From Cryptomeria japonica (Eukaryota; Streptophyta; Pinopsida; Cupressales; Cupressaceae), in NCBI RefSeq assembly GCF_030272615.1, contig NC_081412.1, positions 104,644,796-104,708,795 on the forward strand: a stretch of DNA of 64,000 nucleotides, in the 5' to 3' direction. Positions 34,333 through 45,974 of this stretch are shown here, one piece after another. Position numbers and translations under genes: made by a program. The notes below the pieces were generated by a model. That model was not told the DNA's origin, made no database searches, and saw only the letters and a list, made by a program, of their open reading frames with translations. Every line of letters starts with the position of its first letter. Within the stretch, counting starts at the first letter, position 1.

Positions 34333-35086
34333 TGTTGGCATATGCACACTCCAATGAGACATTGTATGTGATTGAAGGTTTTGTCATTGATGGCAACCTT
34401 GCAATCCTATGGCACTGGAAAAGGCATTATACCGGCATCAGCAGATCACACTCTACACCGGCGCTCAGGACACTGGCATAGAGGCCAACAAGATTATGCT
34501 ATATTATTATTGTAAAAACTTTGTAAGCTGACTTAGCAAATTGTAAAATGACTCTTATATATAAAAGAGATCATTGTAGACATTTTGTAATGAATGAGGA
34601 ACATTGAGGAAAAATATTAGGCAGACCTATTATGCGAAATATAGGCTAAGGGTTTATGTAAGAAGCAAAGCAGCAACCGGTACTGGATTAGGCATTATAG
34701 ATGCTATTGTAAAGAAGTACAAGATATTGGATTTGTATAATCCTCATTGTAGGTCAGTGAGACTTCCCATTGAGTAGTGAGCTCTAGGCAGTTGGCCTTC
34801 CTACATGTGCAGGACACTATTGTAAGTAATATTCTCTTATTGGCCAGTGAGTGAATATTGTGGGTCACAAATCCCATTGAGGTTTTTCCCACACCGGGTT
34901 TTCTTGTTAAAACCTTGTGTTATGGTGTGTTTTTCATGTGGATTTTCTTAATTCTATTTATTGCATTATTTCTTGCATACCAGTACACTGTTATAATATG
35001 TTCTGCATGTTTTAATTTAAGAAATTCTATATACCGGTCAGATACTGTTTCACCCCCCCCTCTCAGTATCTGTGCGATTCCTAACA
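34333..35086 (+). repeat. 3' LTR of the two-ORF element
   Basis: It matches the 5' LTR with scattered substitutions and a deletion of about 27 bp near 34475. It ends TTCCTAACA and is followed by TGAAT. Confidence 0.93.
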
Positions 35087-35395
35087 TGAATTCCCCTACA
35101 CATGTTGCCTTCTCTAAGGGGCACTCTATCCCTCTGCCTCCTGACCCTCCATTCATTCCCAATTCGATGCCCATGTCATCTTCAAAGGATCCTACTATGG
35201 AAGTTGTTGTGATACCATCTAGGGTCTCTATAGATTCTTCCTTGACTTTCTAATACAACTGAAAAGGTGAGGCTCAAATCTGCCACCCAACTTGATGGTA
35301 TGTCCAAGGAAGACAATGATGGTCTCTCTATGAGGAATGAGAATCTAGAGCATGCGCCTCCAACTGGAAGCTTGAAATTTAATTGTTGAAAAAAT

Positions 35396-35810
35396 GTGTT
35401 CTTCGCTAGTGAAACAAAGCAAGGACTCCTTGATATAGACTCTAAATACTTGAAAATAGAGGAAGGCATTACTATTATGTTGCTTGACTTTGTGGTGGAT
35501 CGAATCATTTCCTTCATGAATATTGCTCTAGTGGGAAATTTCTTCTCATTCCACCCAACCATCTACATGGTACATCATTGGAATGCTACAAAATGGAAGC
35601 TATAGGGGACTGTGATGACCAATGCCATTTTATGTGGTCTCTTTCTCTTTAGGTTTACGATTGAGGAGAACATCATGACTATTCTCACTTTAGGTTCATG
35701 ATCTTATGGTGAACACCATTTGTCACTTTGTCAATGCAAACTGGGTTTTGAACTAGTAGTTGACCTAAGAAAAACAATGTGAATGTGGATATTAAAAAAA
35801 ACTTCCTAAT
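35396..35810 (+). pseudogene. LINE ORF1 remnant (DUF4283-like)
   Basis: The frame reads ALVGNFFSFHPTIYMVHHW, then NATKWKL and, after a TAG, GTVMTNAILCGLFLFRFT and EENIMTILTLGS. The order of a short FF-P helix, WK.KG, F.F..EE and a following W-rich strand matches the DUF4283 region of plant L1-type LINE ORF1 proteins. Stops stand where Gln and Trp are expected (TAG at ~35603, TGA at ~35699). No RT follows. The pol-less element at 21574 inserted just upstream. Confidence 0.6.
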
Positions 35811-36936
35811 TTTATATCTTTGCAATCTAAGCTGGGGAAATGGACCCAAGGTATAGTGTGTGAAAATGCTATTTTTTTTGTCAAATTATTCCATATTGGG
35901 ACACCTAATTTATATGTAGAGCCCCTTGAAAACAACCTCAAAAACTAAAATAAATTCTATATTTCTATTGGGAGAAGTATTCAGTGATGATGGTGTTTAA
36001 TAGTATTTGTAGTGCTCCACATTTCTTTGCATTTTTGGTTTTAGTAATGATATTTTGGATTTATGTTGTTCATGTCTTTATCTTTTTTATTCTGATTTAG
36101 GATGAGATGATGTGCTCTAGAGTCGTGGTTGCGGATATGTTCATTCTGGGTCCAGTTGATCTTGAAGGTTTTATTTTTGCTCTAGTGATTGTGTTGTATG
36201 GATAACATGTTATTTTGATTAATGTAGTGCATTGTGGTGTGGTCCACTTCTCATTCCTTTTCATCATATGAATGTTTAGTGTAGACCTATTTCAAATTGT
36301 GTTCTGATAATTTTTTTGGCCAGCTTGGGAGACTTCTTATTTCAGAGATTAGTATAAATAAAAGATGATTGTAATGTGAGATATAGAAGCAAGCGGATTG
36401 CAAATAAAAATTTGTTTAATGTTGGTGCAAATTTGTACAAGGTTATGTGAAGTTGTGGTTGTATAGTGTGGTAGTGTGTTGTTGTTGTTGTTTGGTACTA
36501 GAGGCAGTGAGCGAAAGGTTTCTTCCAAATTGCAACATTGTGGCAGTTGTTCTTTAGAGGTGGATTCTTTCTTTTTATTACTTCTTCTTTTGGGCCGTGA
36601 GCCCTTTTCTAGTGATTTTAGCCAAGAAGTGAGCCCACTTGTAGTGACATTCTAGTAGTGAGCCACCTTTTGTAAAAATTACCTTAACTAGTGTCACCCT
36701 AATAGGTGTTTTATACTTGAGAATTAGCATTCTCTTTGGTTTTTCCCTTCGTGGGTTTTCCATGTAAAATCTAGTGTTTCATATGTATGTTTCATTTGTG
36801 TTCTCTCTCATGCTTATATCTATTTATGATTAAGTAATCAAGAGTTAGTTTACCGAATTTGTTTCTACAGAATAAGTAAAAGATTTTAATTAATGATTGA
36901 TTCATCCCCCTTCTCAGTTGTCTGAGATATTCAACA
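35811..36936 (+). repeat. Old copia 5' LTR, right end at 36936
   Basis: The end is defined by a C-rich run, CTCAGTTGTC, and ATTCAACA immediately before a primer site. A TATA-like TATAAATAAAAG is near 36352-36363. The left boundary cannot be set because no second copy is present, so the start given is only the end of the preceding feature. Confidence 0.5.
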
Positions 36937-36992
36937 ATTGGGATTAGAGCTTTGGTTCCTAGAAAATGGGACTAACCGCTTAAGGAAAATTT

Positions 36993-38190
36993 GATGGCAC
37001 ATAAATTGAGTATTCCTACCTTTGAAGGATCCAACTATAGTTTCTGGAGAGTGAAGATGAGAGGATATTTGATTTATCTAAGTTACAAGACTTGAAAGTT
37101 GTGGAGACTAAGTATGTGATGTTGGAAAATGGTCCTACTACCCCAAATGATATTGAAGCCTATGAAGAAAATGAATGAGAAAGGTGTGATATCTTTTGTG
37201 CCCTATCTAAAACTAAATTATGAAGGTTGTTGCATTAGATACTACTTATGAAGTCTGAGAAAGATTGAAAAATATCTATGAAGGGAATGATAGAGCTAAG
37301 CTAGCTAAGATGTAGGCTAAAGGAAAATATGAGAACTTGAGGATGGAAGAAGATGAAGACATAACAAGATATTTTTTTAGAAGGTTCATGGTGTAGTGTA
37401 TGAGATCAGAGATCTTGGAAACACCTTGGATGATAAGCATGCGATAGAAAAGATCATGAGGACTTTATCAGAATGTTACAGTGACAAGATTTCATTTGTT
37501 GAAGAAACTTATGATTCGTCCAAATTCACTAGACAATAGTTGTATGGCACCTTGTCTTCATTTGAAATGAAGAAGTTTGATAAAGACAAAGCAAGAAATA
37601 AGATAGCATTTAAAGCTACAAAAGGTTCGGATGAAGATTTAGATGATGAGAGCCTAGATGAAATAGAAGCAAACTTTGTAAGAAAGCTAAAGAGAGGAAT
37701 CGATAAGTATAAAGGTGTGTTGCCTCTTAAATTTTCTAAGTGTGGAAAGATTGGTCATTATGCATCTAGATATCTAGAGAGAGGAACAAAACAAAATTTT
37801 AAAGAAAACAAAGAAAAGTTCAATAAGGTTGCCTACTATGTCAGAGATGATTCTAGTATTTTAGATGATGAGTCAAATTATGGAGAAGTTGATTGTTTGT
37901 TCTTGGTTGAAAAGGATGAATCTAAACCTAACAATAATAAGGAGATATCTAAGGTTGTTGAAATTATTGCATCAACATTTTATGTTAAAAGAGATAGAAA
38001 TGAATGGCTGATTAATAGTGGATTTTCAAATCACATAACCTATGACAAAATTAAGTTTGTAAAACTTGAAAAGTATGATAGTGGTTCTGTTAGATTTGGA
38101 GACGGTCAGACTGCATAGATTCTTGGAATAGGCTCTATTACTTTTGATGGAAAATATAACATTGACAATGTATACTATATGAAATGATAA
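36993..38190 (+). pseudogene. Old copia gag and protease
   Basis: Frame-broken gag reads (M)AHKLSIPTFEGSNYSFWRVKM-like sequence in pieces, then a longer open frame from 37540. The zinc knuckle KCGKIGHYASRY has lost its first and last cysteines, and the protease site reads LINSGFSNHIT, with Asn in place of the catalytic Asp. Both losses mean the proteins could not function. A TAG at 38116 stops the frame. Confidence 0.85.
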
Positions 38191-38196
38191 CATCAT

Positions 38197-39343
38197 TGAT
38201 GAATACTAAGAGGGGGGAGGTGAATTAGTATGCCAAAAACTACTGCACAAAAACACTTACACAGTCTAAAGATAAACCGGTAGTCTGACAGTCAAACCAA
38301 AATGCGAATAAAGAATTCACCCACAAAAGCAATACAACCATAACATAGGATATTTGACGTGGAAACCCAACTGGGAAAAACAACGGTGAGATGGAACTCA
38401 CAAGTCACTATCTATAGAATAGAAACCAGACTGATTAAGGTCAAACCGGTTAAGGTCTTACAATGTTCTTCACCAGAACAGATCCTGTTAGGAATCTCAA
38501 TCTCTGTTAGGAGATAAGTCTGATTAAAGACTACCTTGTTAGAGGATTTTAGATTCACATGTGTGAACCACCTTGTTAGAGGATTTTACAAAGGCTTTGA
38601 GGCCTACCCAGTTAAGGGCTACAGACTTGTCAAAGATGTGAGTAATCAACAAGTGTTTGATCTATCTAATAGCACAAATTGCTTGGTTAGATCCAGTATT
38701 GCTCACAGCTAATGCATTTTAGCATTACTTCAGTCTTCTCTCTCTCTCACAGTTACAACTCGATCTTCTCAAATAAGATCGTTCTTACAACAACTCAACT
38801 TCCACCTCAAACCCTAACTCAACATTAACCCTTTCAGCAACAACTTAAAACCCTAGACATGATGTCCTTTTAAAGGAATCTGATTTCATGTCGGTCCAAT
38901 CGGATTACATTAGAATTTCCTAGGTTCAATGACTCTAGACATACTTAGTAACACGGCACAAGAATCACCGTCAATGTGTCAGCACCGTCAAACAATTGAT
39001 GGATTGGTAACTCATCACAAAATGTCGGTTGGTAACTCATCACAGAGTATTACCGATTCATACAAAATATCAGTTGCTAGTTTATCACAAATGAAGACTG
39101 GTAAGAATGTGTTGTGCCACTTTTCTCCCTCGTACTGCTTGTGATCTGTGAACCACTTGGGGTCGACATGCCGCTTCAGACTGGGAAACACATTCTGCAA
39201 AATCACTAGTCTAGAGACTAGTATACAACATACTGGTTGCAACAAATATCGGTTGAGCACAAGCTCATACATATAAAGGGGATCTCAATACAAGTGTGTG
39301 TCCATCAATGACAATCACAACATAATCATCAAAAATGCCAACA
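38197..39343 (-). repeat. 3' LTR of the second two-ORF element
   Basis: The plus strand begins TGATGAATACTAAG with a G-run and ends ATGCCAACA. It is followed by the complement of the polypurine tract (ATCTCCCCCTTTGG, 39344-39357). Confidence 0.93.
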
Positions 39344-39719
39344 ATCTCCCCCTTTGGCATTGATGGCAACACTTAGGAAAGTAAAATTTTGACATCTAAG
39401 TGTTTTACAACAAAAACTGGCCATTAACAAAATCGCTTCCCCTAAGCATATACACTATCCCTTAATCAACAGAGTGTATAGTAATTTTGCATTCAGAGTA
39501 TAATCATCAGAGCATATAACATATAGCACAACATATATCAAGATTTCAAAACAGATACTTCTCCCTCTGATATACTTCTCCCCAGATATATCAAAATTTC
39601 AAAATTTTAAAACCAAAAACCAGATATACTTCTCCCCCTTTGCCAACAATGACAAAGTACCACTGAAAAACATGTTTCCATATATATATATATATAAGAG
39701 TTTATGACAATAATGAATA
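39344..39719 (-). promoter_or_regulatory. 3' non-coding region with several purine tracts
   Basis: C-rich runs (complement of purine tracts) occur at 39346-39356, near 39561-39568, 39578-39584 and 39630-39640, as in the copia element's 3' zone. A short TA repeat lies at 39680-39697. Confidence 0.7.
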
Positions 39720-42700
39720 CTACTTGTCAAAAACCGCTTTATAGTCCTGCAAAAATTGTTTCATTGAAAGGGACCAGGACTCAAGTAGGGAGGTTGCCAC
39801 TTCCTTCTCTGTCTGCATCTGTGATACCTGTTCCTCCATGGCATCTATTGTGCTAAGTTCTTGTGTGACTGTCAGGGCATCCAGGTCTAGATAACACTTC
39901 TGAAGAATTTATAGTCGTGGAAGTAATACTAATTGAAGCTCCTGCAAATCCCTAGACCTTGTGTTGATCTCCTGCTCCATCTTGGATGACTGGATCTGGA
40001 ACTGGTGAAAGTTTGCCCATATGCTGCAAAGGAGTCGTAAGGAGTCTTGAATGTGCCCAAGTAGGATTGTAAGTCTGTTTGAAGCTGTTGCATCTTGGCT
40101 AGCACATCATCACAGAATAGATGAGGTTGATAGATTTTGCTGAGTTTCAAGTTTCCCTCATCCAAGGCATTCCTTATGTCCTTTTGATCCTTTTGTAGTT
40201 CAGTCCTAAGCTCATTCAATTTCTTCACTAGAGCAACATTAAGAGCCTTTTGGTGCTCTTTCTTTACATTGGCCTCTGCTGCTTCTTCTAGACTCTATAC
40301 CTGATCATCCACTACAGTACACAGAAGTTTGAGTTATGCTAGTGATGAATCAGTGTCAGGAAGATTAGTACTGGGGATTAAACTGGTAAGTGTGTCTACA
40401 GCCACCTGAATAATATCTTGTTCTCTTTTCCTTTGAATTCCTTCAAGGCGCTCTTGGTCAACCTTGATGCTCTGCATAAGCTCAGACTCACTTGCAGATT
40501 GGAGATCAATGGGGCTCGAGATAGCAGCTGGTTTGGCTTGGCTACCAGTTGCCTTAGGAGTTTCCATCTGTGTGGTCTTCATTGCTTCAATGATCTTGTC
40601 TGCTTCTTCCTTCTTTTTCTTCTCCTTCTCTTCCTTTTCTTTCTCCTCTCTTTGTTTCTTCTCTTCCTCTTCCATTTTCTTCTTGTATTCTTCTTCTTTC
40701 TACTTCTGCTCTGCTTCTACCTTCTTCTTTTGTTCCTCCTCTTCCTTCTTCTTCTTCTCTTCCGCTTCCTTCTTCTTCTGTTCTTCCTCTTCCTTCTTTT
40801 TCTTCTCCTCTTCTTCCTTCTTTCTCTTTTCTTCCTTATCTTCTTCTTCTTTCTTTTTCCTGTCATCTTCTTGCTTCTTCTTTTCTTCATCTTTCTATTT
40901 CTCCTCTTCCTCTTTTCTTTTCTCTTCCTCTTTCCTCTATTTCTCATCTTCATCCTTCTTCCTTTTCTCTTCCTATTCTTTTGCCGCTTGCTATGTGTCC
41001 ACAACTTGTTCACCACCCTGATTGGCCTATTTCCCGTATTCAGTTCCCTTAGAAGGTATGTCCTGAGTGACATCTTCTACATCCAGGGCATCAACATCTA
41101 TGGTGTCGATTGGTTCTTCCATCAGGTTTCCTTCCTCATCAAAAACCTCATCCGGTTTGGAAATAATCGGTTCCTTTTCTGCTTGGAGGTTGGCCATTCG
41201 TGCTTTGTGAGAGCTAACAGCATGGGCCATGTGCTAATGTGTATCTTTTTCTACATCATCAACTCTCCCCTCCAACAACCAGAGTCTTCTTCTCCTTGTG
41301 AAGAAGAGACCTTTATTTTGATCTAGGGCATCAAACAATTCTGAATTTGAGAGTTCGGGGAAGTACTGTGTAAAAACTTTCTCCCTAATCTCTTATTCCT
41401 TTTCAATGGCAATGCACCATTTATTATCCAATGCTTTAAATAATGAATCCGGTGTCTGAGATTTAATCTCTGATGGTGACCAATCATTTTTACATTAATA
41501 AAGAACGATTTCCTGTAGTACTTCATCTTTTTCCTCACTATTGAATTCATCATAATAATCTATTAAATCATGAAGTAACTTTCTCCTAATATTCTTTACT
41601 GTTCTTTGACAATGTGTCAAAGGTTTGTAAGAGGAGATATCTATATTTACTGGTGCGGATGCTGTCGGTTCATTCTTCTTCATCTTCTTGGTCTGTCTAG
41701 CCTTCTTTGGCTGTTCATTAGACTCGGTTTCTTTGGAGTCTGGTTCATTTGCCTTAGTCTTCCTCTTTCTTTCGAAGACTTTTGTCAGTGTTACCTCTGG
41801 TTTCTTCTTTTTCGGTGACCGCTTGGTCACTCTTGGAGTCATAGTGGTAGCTGGTGCCGATGCTGTAGGCACTGCCTTAGCTTTCTTAGCTGTTGGTTCT
41901 TTTCCCTTCTTCACTGATGGTTCTTCAACTGGTGCGATCCTCTCCAAGTAGGTTTCGGTCCTCTTAGCCTTTGGATCAAGAGGTGAGGCAATAAGGGTTG
42001 AAGCATACCCTTCCAGCATGTCAAACATGACCTCATAGCCCATAGGCTCCACTTCCTCCATTCTAGGCTCAACAGCTTCCATTAGACATTTGTCCATCTG
42101 AATAGTGAAACAGATGTCATCTTCATATTTCTTCACTATGTCACCTGAGATTCTTACCCTCTGACTCATCTTTCTTCTGAACTCATCAAAGTATTTGTTC
42201 AGTACCTCAGGGTAGCCGGTTCCAATGGCTTGCACACTTTCCTTTATCTGCTTGGTTACTGGTTGGTCAGGTGACCACTGGACATCTCCTACACCCGGAA
42301 AGTAGCCTTGGAAATAAAAGAACAACCCTACCAGTAGTTGTCCAAACTTAAACCTCAGTGAGTTGTCTTGCTTGATTGCCTTGAGATTTAGCAGGAGTTG
42401 CCTCTACATGTCGGTGCATAAGTCAAAAGATGCATCCTCTTTTATCATTCGGTAAGCAGCATTTACTGCTACAACAGATACAAAATTAATCTTGCTGGCT
42501 GAAAATGTTCTGTATCCAATCACCATGCATGTGTATTTCACCATATCATCCTTGATAGGATTGACTCTCATGCCCCGTGAATCACTTATTGAATCGGTGA
42601 GCTTGGTCATTTCCATTTTGCTCACTTTTCTCAGGGCTGACACTTCCCCTGTGTTGCAGAAACCTTTGACTACATGAATTGCTTGAGGCGTGATATCATG

Positions 42701-43045
42701 TGTCCTCTCCAGGTACATCTTGTCACCATGGACTCTACTCAAGATGATCCTGATGTGATCCTCTATGAAGTCTTCCAGGAAATATACAGCATTGTGGAAT
42801 TTCTTCTTCTCTATGACACTAAATTTCGGTTTGATCCTTTTGTCCTTTCTGCAAAATAGAACTAACTGAGTATGAATGGCTAAAGATCCTAGGTCTTCTA
42901 TTTTGCAATCAATATAATCTGAAATTCCTTCTTCGACTATGACTCCAGCTAGAACTTATGATAAAGCATTATACTTGGACTTCCTCTGAATGAAACTTTC
43001 TGACTCAATGGATGTACTTGAACTGGTATGAGATGCGGAAGCCAT
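39720..43045 (-). pseudogene. ORF2: long unknown protein, about 1,100 codons
   Basis: The ATG at 43045 opens one reading frame that stays in register to about 39990 with many stops but no frameshift; one frameshift then precedes the end at the TAG near 39720. The N-terminal ~430 residues are a mixed globular region (SDYIDCKIEDLGSLAIHTQ; ITPQAIHVVKGFC; SQRVRISGDIVKKYEDD). Next comes a Lys-rich basic region (KRSPKKKKPE near 41800) and a ~150-residue Glu/Lys repeat at 40590-41010. The C-terminus is heptad-rich. I recognise no enzyme motif. The middle and C-terminal parts align with ORF2 of the element at 21574. A remote link to plant mobile or transposon-associated domains is only a guess. Confidence 0.8.
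40590..41010 (-). repeat. Polypurine Glu/Lys-coding tract
   Basis: The minus strand is nearly pure A and G (GAA, GAG, AAG, AAA codons). It codes for a charged single-helix-like segment of ORF2 interrupted by TAG codons. The long Phe/Leu/Ser-rich frames on the plus strand are its mirror. Confidence 0.9.
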
Positions 43046-43488
43046 TGAAGAGTATTTCAAGAACACGAAAAATACCTTTCAAACATGAATTTAGGGCTTC
43101 CTGATTTTGCTTCACTTCGCTCTCTGTCGGATGCCAGATTACCGCTTTGAGTTCTCCACTACCACTTGCAAACTAGATTTGAATATCTTTCAAGGTTATC
43201 CAATTTCTTGAAATCTAAGCTCAAATCGCCTTTTCTTCGCTCTGCACTTGAAAACTTTTCTTAGCTCAAAAAGGGATAGTGAGAAATGATTTGAAAATTA
43301 CATTTATACATGTCTCTCACCTACCATCATTAATGCTCCTCTATTAGGGTGTAAACCCTAATTTGCCTTTTTACCATTTCTGGTCTTCTACCAAGCAACA
43401 GTTATAACATACCAGTTAAGGTCTTTTACCGGTGTCAACCAGGGGTTTGAAAGCATTTTGCTGTTTGCTCCCCCTAAGCCTTTGAGGC

Positions 43489-44762
43489 TCAGTTTGCCGG
43501 TTCCGATATTTCTACACTAGGTGCAGAAACCGGTTCCTCTTCCGACAATATTGGTTTCTTCTTCCATGTTTTCTTCATGTCTCCTTGAAATTTTTCAACA
43601 TCTATTTCTCCTTCCTGAGTGACCGGTATATCATCAGATATACTTTTTCTACTTCTGCAAAATCTTGCAATGTGACCCAATTTGTTGCACTGATAGCAAA
43701 CAAGTCCAGTTGCTCTCCAAGGTCCATTGTACATGTCTCCATTCTTCCTCTGCATGTTGCAGCAGTGTGACCATGACCGTGACAGATCATACAACTTTCT
43801 CTCCATCTGGTTGCTGCTTGATGACCACCGCTTCTTGACTGATGATTGAAGACATTAAACTGGTTATGGTTCCAGTTAATAAAAGGTTCAGGACCAGTTC
43901 CCTGGGTCCTCTGAGGATATCTTCCAGTGTTATCCATTACAGACTTGCATTCAAATGCTCCATGCCCAAACTTGTTGCATGTATAACAATGACCATTGAA
44001 CTTATTGGTTCTAGGTACATTGTTGATAAAATAAGGAAAATTATTGTAGGCTTTGCTCCTACATACATTGGCAGTGTGTCCTTCTTTAAGACAGTTAAAG
44101 CAAACAGGTTTGAATTTTTGCTTACCTTTTCCTTTGAGTGTTAGTTGCTTCTTTGATGCTTTAGCATTTGTTCCTGAGGATTCTCCTTCCTCATGTCCAG
44201 AAAAACCAAGACCATTGGTATTCTTTGTTGGTCTAGATGACTCAAGCTTTTGCTCTAGCTTGACTGTACTTTTGCCAAACTTAGCAAGTATTTCCTTTGA
44301 CTCAAAAAGTTCTTTGGAAATAGCAGTGTTTGTCTCCATAAGACTTGCATTTTCAAAGATGGCAATGTTCAGTTCTCCTTGCATTTCTTTTTTCATTCTG
44401 CTCTCATGAAGGCAAGCAGTTAGTGCACTAATCTCATGTTTCAACTTGGAGATCTCATGATCTCTGTCTTTTACCAGGTCTTCCGCTTTTCTCCGGTTCT
44501 CAAGCTCTTGACTAAACTGAATAGTCAGTCCTTCCAACTCCTTTCTCAGATTGGAGTTTGAATCATTCAACTTATTCACTTCAGCAATCACGGCTTCCAT
44601 GTTAGCTTCATCTTCAGAACTACTTTCAGATAATTCTATCAGCCTCTCTGCATGTTCTCTTCTTTTTGCTTGAGATGCCTTGTATTTGACCATAAGATCA
44701 TCATAGGCTTGCTCGAACTTAGTGAGTCATTGAGTAAGTTCCCTCAAGTTGTATTCCCCCAT
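43489..44762 (-). pseudogene. ORF1: coiled-coil protein with four CCHC zinc knuckles
   Basis: The ATG at 44762 lies about 40 bp after the primer site and gives MGEYNLRELTQ, then a TGA; the frame then stays open from 44693 for 363 codons. A heptad-rich region of ~190 residues is followed by knuckles CFNCLKEGHTANVC, CYTCNKFGHGAFEC and CMICHGHGHTAATC. After a frameshift near 43750 the fourth, CYQCNKLGHIARFC, follows. The tail is acidic and ends at 43489. The layout and knuckle spacing match ORF1 of the element at 21574, although the sequences are diverged, which argues for selection on this protein before decay. Confidence 0.88.
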
Positions 44763-44798
44763 ATCTCTTTCCAAGAGGTTAAACTTATAGAAAGGCTA

Positions 44799-44810
44799 GC
44801 TCTGATACCA
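44799..44810 (-). promoter_or_regulatory. Primer-binding site of the second two-ORF element
   Basis: The minus strand reads TGGTATCAGAGC, two bases from the LTR, identical to the copia and first two-ORF elements. Confidence 0.95.
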
Positions 44811-44812
44811 AT

Positions 44813-45969
44813 TGATGAATACTAAGAGGGGGGGGGGTGAATTAGTATGCCAAAAACTATTGCACAAAAACACTTACACAGTCTAAAGATAAACCGGTAA
44901 AGTAGTTTGATAGTCAAACTGGTTACCACACATGCAAACCAAAATGTGAATAAAGCATTCACCCACAAAAGCAATACAACCATAACATAGGATATTTGAC
45001 ATGGAAACCCAACTGGGAAAAACCACGGTGAGATGGAACTCACAAGTCACTATCTACAGAATAGAAACTAGACCGGTTAAGGTCAGATCGGTTAAGGTCT
45101 TACAATGTTCTTCACCAGAATAGATCCTGTTAGGAATCTCAATCCCTGTTAGGAGATAAGTCTAATTAAACACTACCTTGTTAGAGGATTTTAGATTCAC
45201 ATGTGTGAACCACCTTGTTAGAGGATTTTACAAAGGCTTTGAGGCCTACCCGATTAAGGGCTATAGACTTGTCAAAGATGTGAGTAATCAACAAGTGTTT
45301 GATCTATCTAATAGCACAAACTGCTTGGTTAGATCCAGTATTGCTCACAACTAATACATTTCAGCATTACCTCAGTCTTCTCTCTCTCTCATAGTTACAT
45401 CTTGATCTTCTCAAATAATTTCATTATTACAACAACTCAACTTCCACCTCAAACCCTAACTCAACATTAACCCTTTCAGCAACAGCTTAAAACCCTAGAC
45501 ATGATGTCTTTTTAAAGGAATCTGATTTCATGTCGGTCCAATAGGATTACATTACAATTTCCTAGGTTCAATGAATCTAGACATACTTAGTAACATGACA
45601 CAAGAATCACCATCAATGTGTCGGCACCATCAAACAATCAATGGATTGGTAACTCATCACAAAATGCCGGTTCGTAACTCATCATAGAGTATTACTGGTT
45701 CATACAAAATACCGGTTGCCGGTTTGTCACAAATGAAGACTGGTAAGAATGTGTTGTGCCGCTTTGCTCCCTCGTACCACTTGTGATCTGTGAACCGCTT
45801 GGGGTCGACATGCTGCTTCAGACCGGGAAACACATTCTGCAAAATCACTAGTCTAGAGACTAGTATACAACATACCGGTTGAGCACAAGCTCATACATAT
45901 AAAGGGGATCTCAATAAAAGTGTGTGTCCATCAATGACAATCACAACATAATCATCAAAAATGCCAATA
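44813..45969 (-). repeat. 5' LTR of the second two-ORF element
   Basis: It aligns with 38197-39343 with mostly transition differences. Its outer end reads CCAATA instead of CCAACA, so the terminal TG has become TA on the minus strand. Confidence 0.93.
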
Positions 45970-45974
45970 ATCAT

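Larger units (their letters stand above)
21574..35086 (+). mobile_element. Pol-less two-ORF LTR retrotransposon split by a gypsy-type element
   Basis: LTRs at 21574-22356 and 34333-35086 are bounded by a perfect TGAAT duplication (21569-21573 and 35087-35091). The primer site is iMet-type, two bases after the 5' LTR, and a purine tract precedes the 3' LTR. With the nested element and its duplication removed it is about 5.6 kb. The internal region codes for a coiled-coil, multi-zinc-knuckle ORF1 and a long ORF2, with no protease, integrase, RT or RNase H motif in any frame I read. It must therefore be moved in trans. Confidence 0.92.
38197..45969 (-). mobile_element. Second pol-less two-ORF LTR retrotransposon, 7.8 kb
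   Basis: LTRs at 38197-39343 and 44813-45969 are bounded by a perfect ATCAT duplication (38192-38196 and 45970-45974). An iMet primer site and a polypurine tract show that it lies on the minus strand. The internal region encodes the same two proteins as the element at 21574, with different LTRs and diverged sequence. No protease, integrase or RT is present. It inserted into the protease/integrase region of the old copia element. Confidence 0.95.

Noticed and set aside
35097-35252. Short Pro-rich open stretch just after the 3' LTR of the two-ORF element
   Set aside because: It may be the N-terminal side of the LINE ORF1 remnant, but no motif supports it, so it was not listed separately.
40418-41326. 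302-aa Phe/Leu-rich membrane-like ORF on the plus strand
   Set aside because: It is the mirror of the Glu/Lys-coding polypurine tract of ORF2, whose frame continues on both sides on the minus strand.
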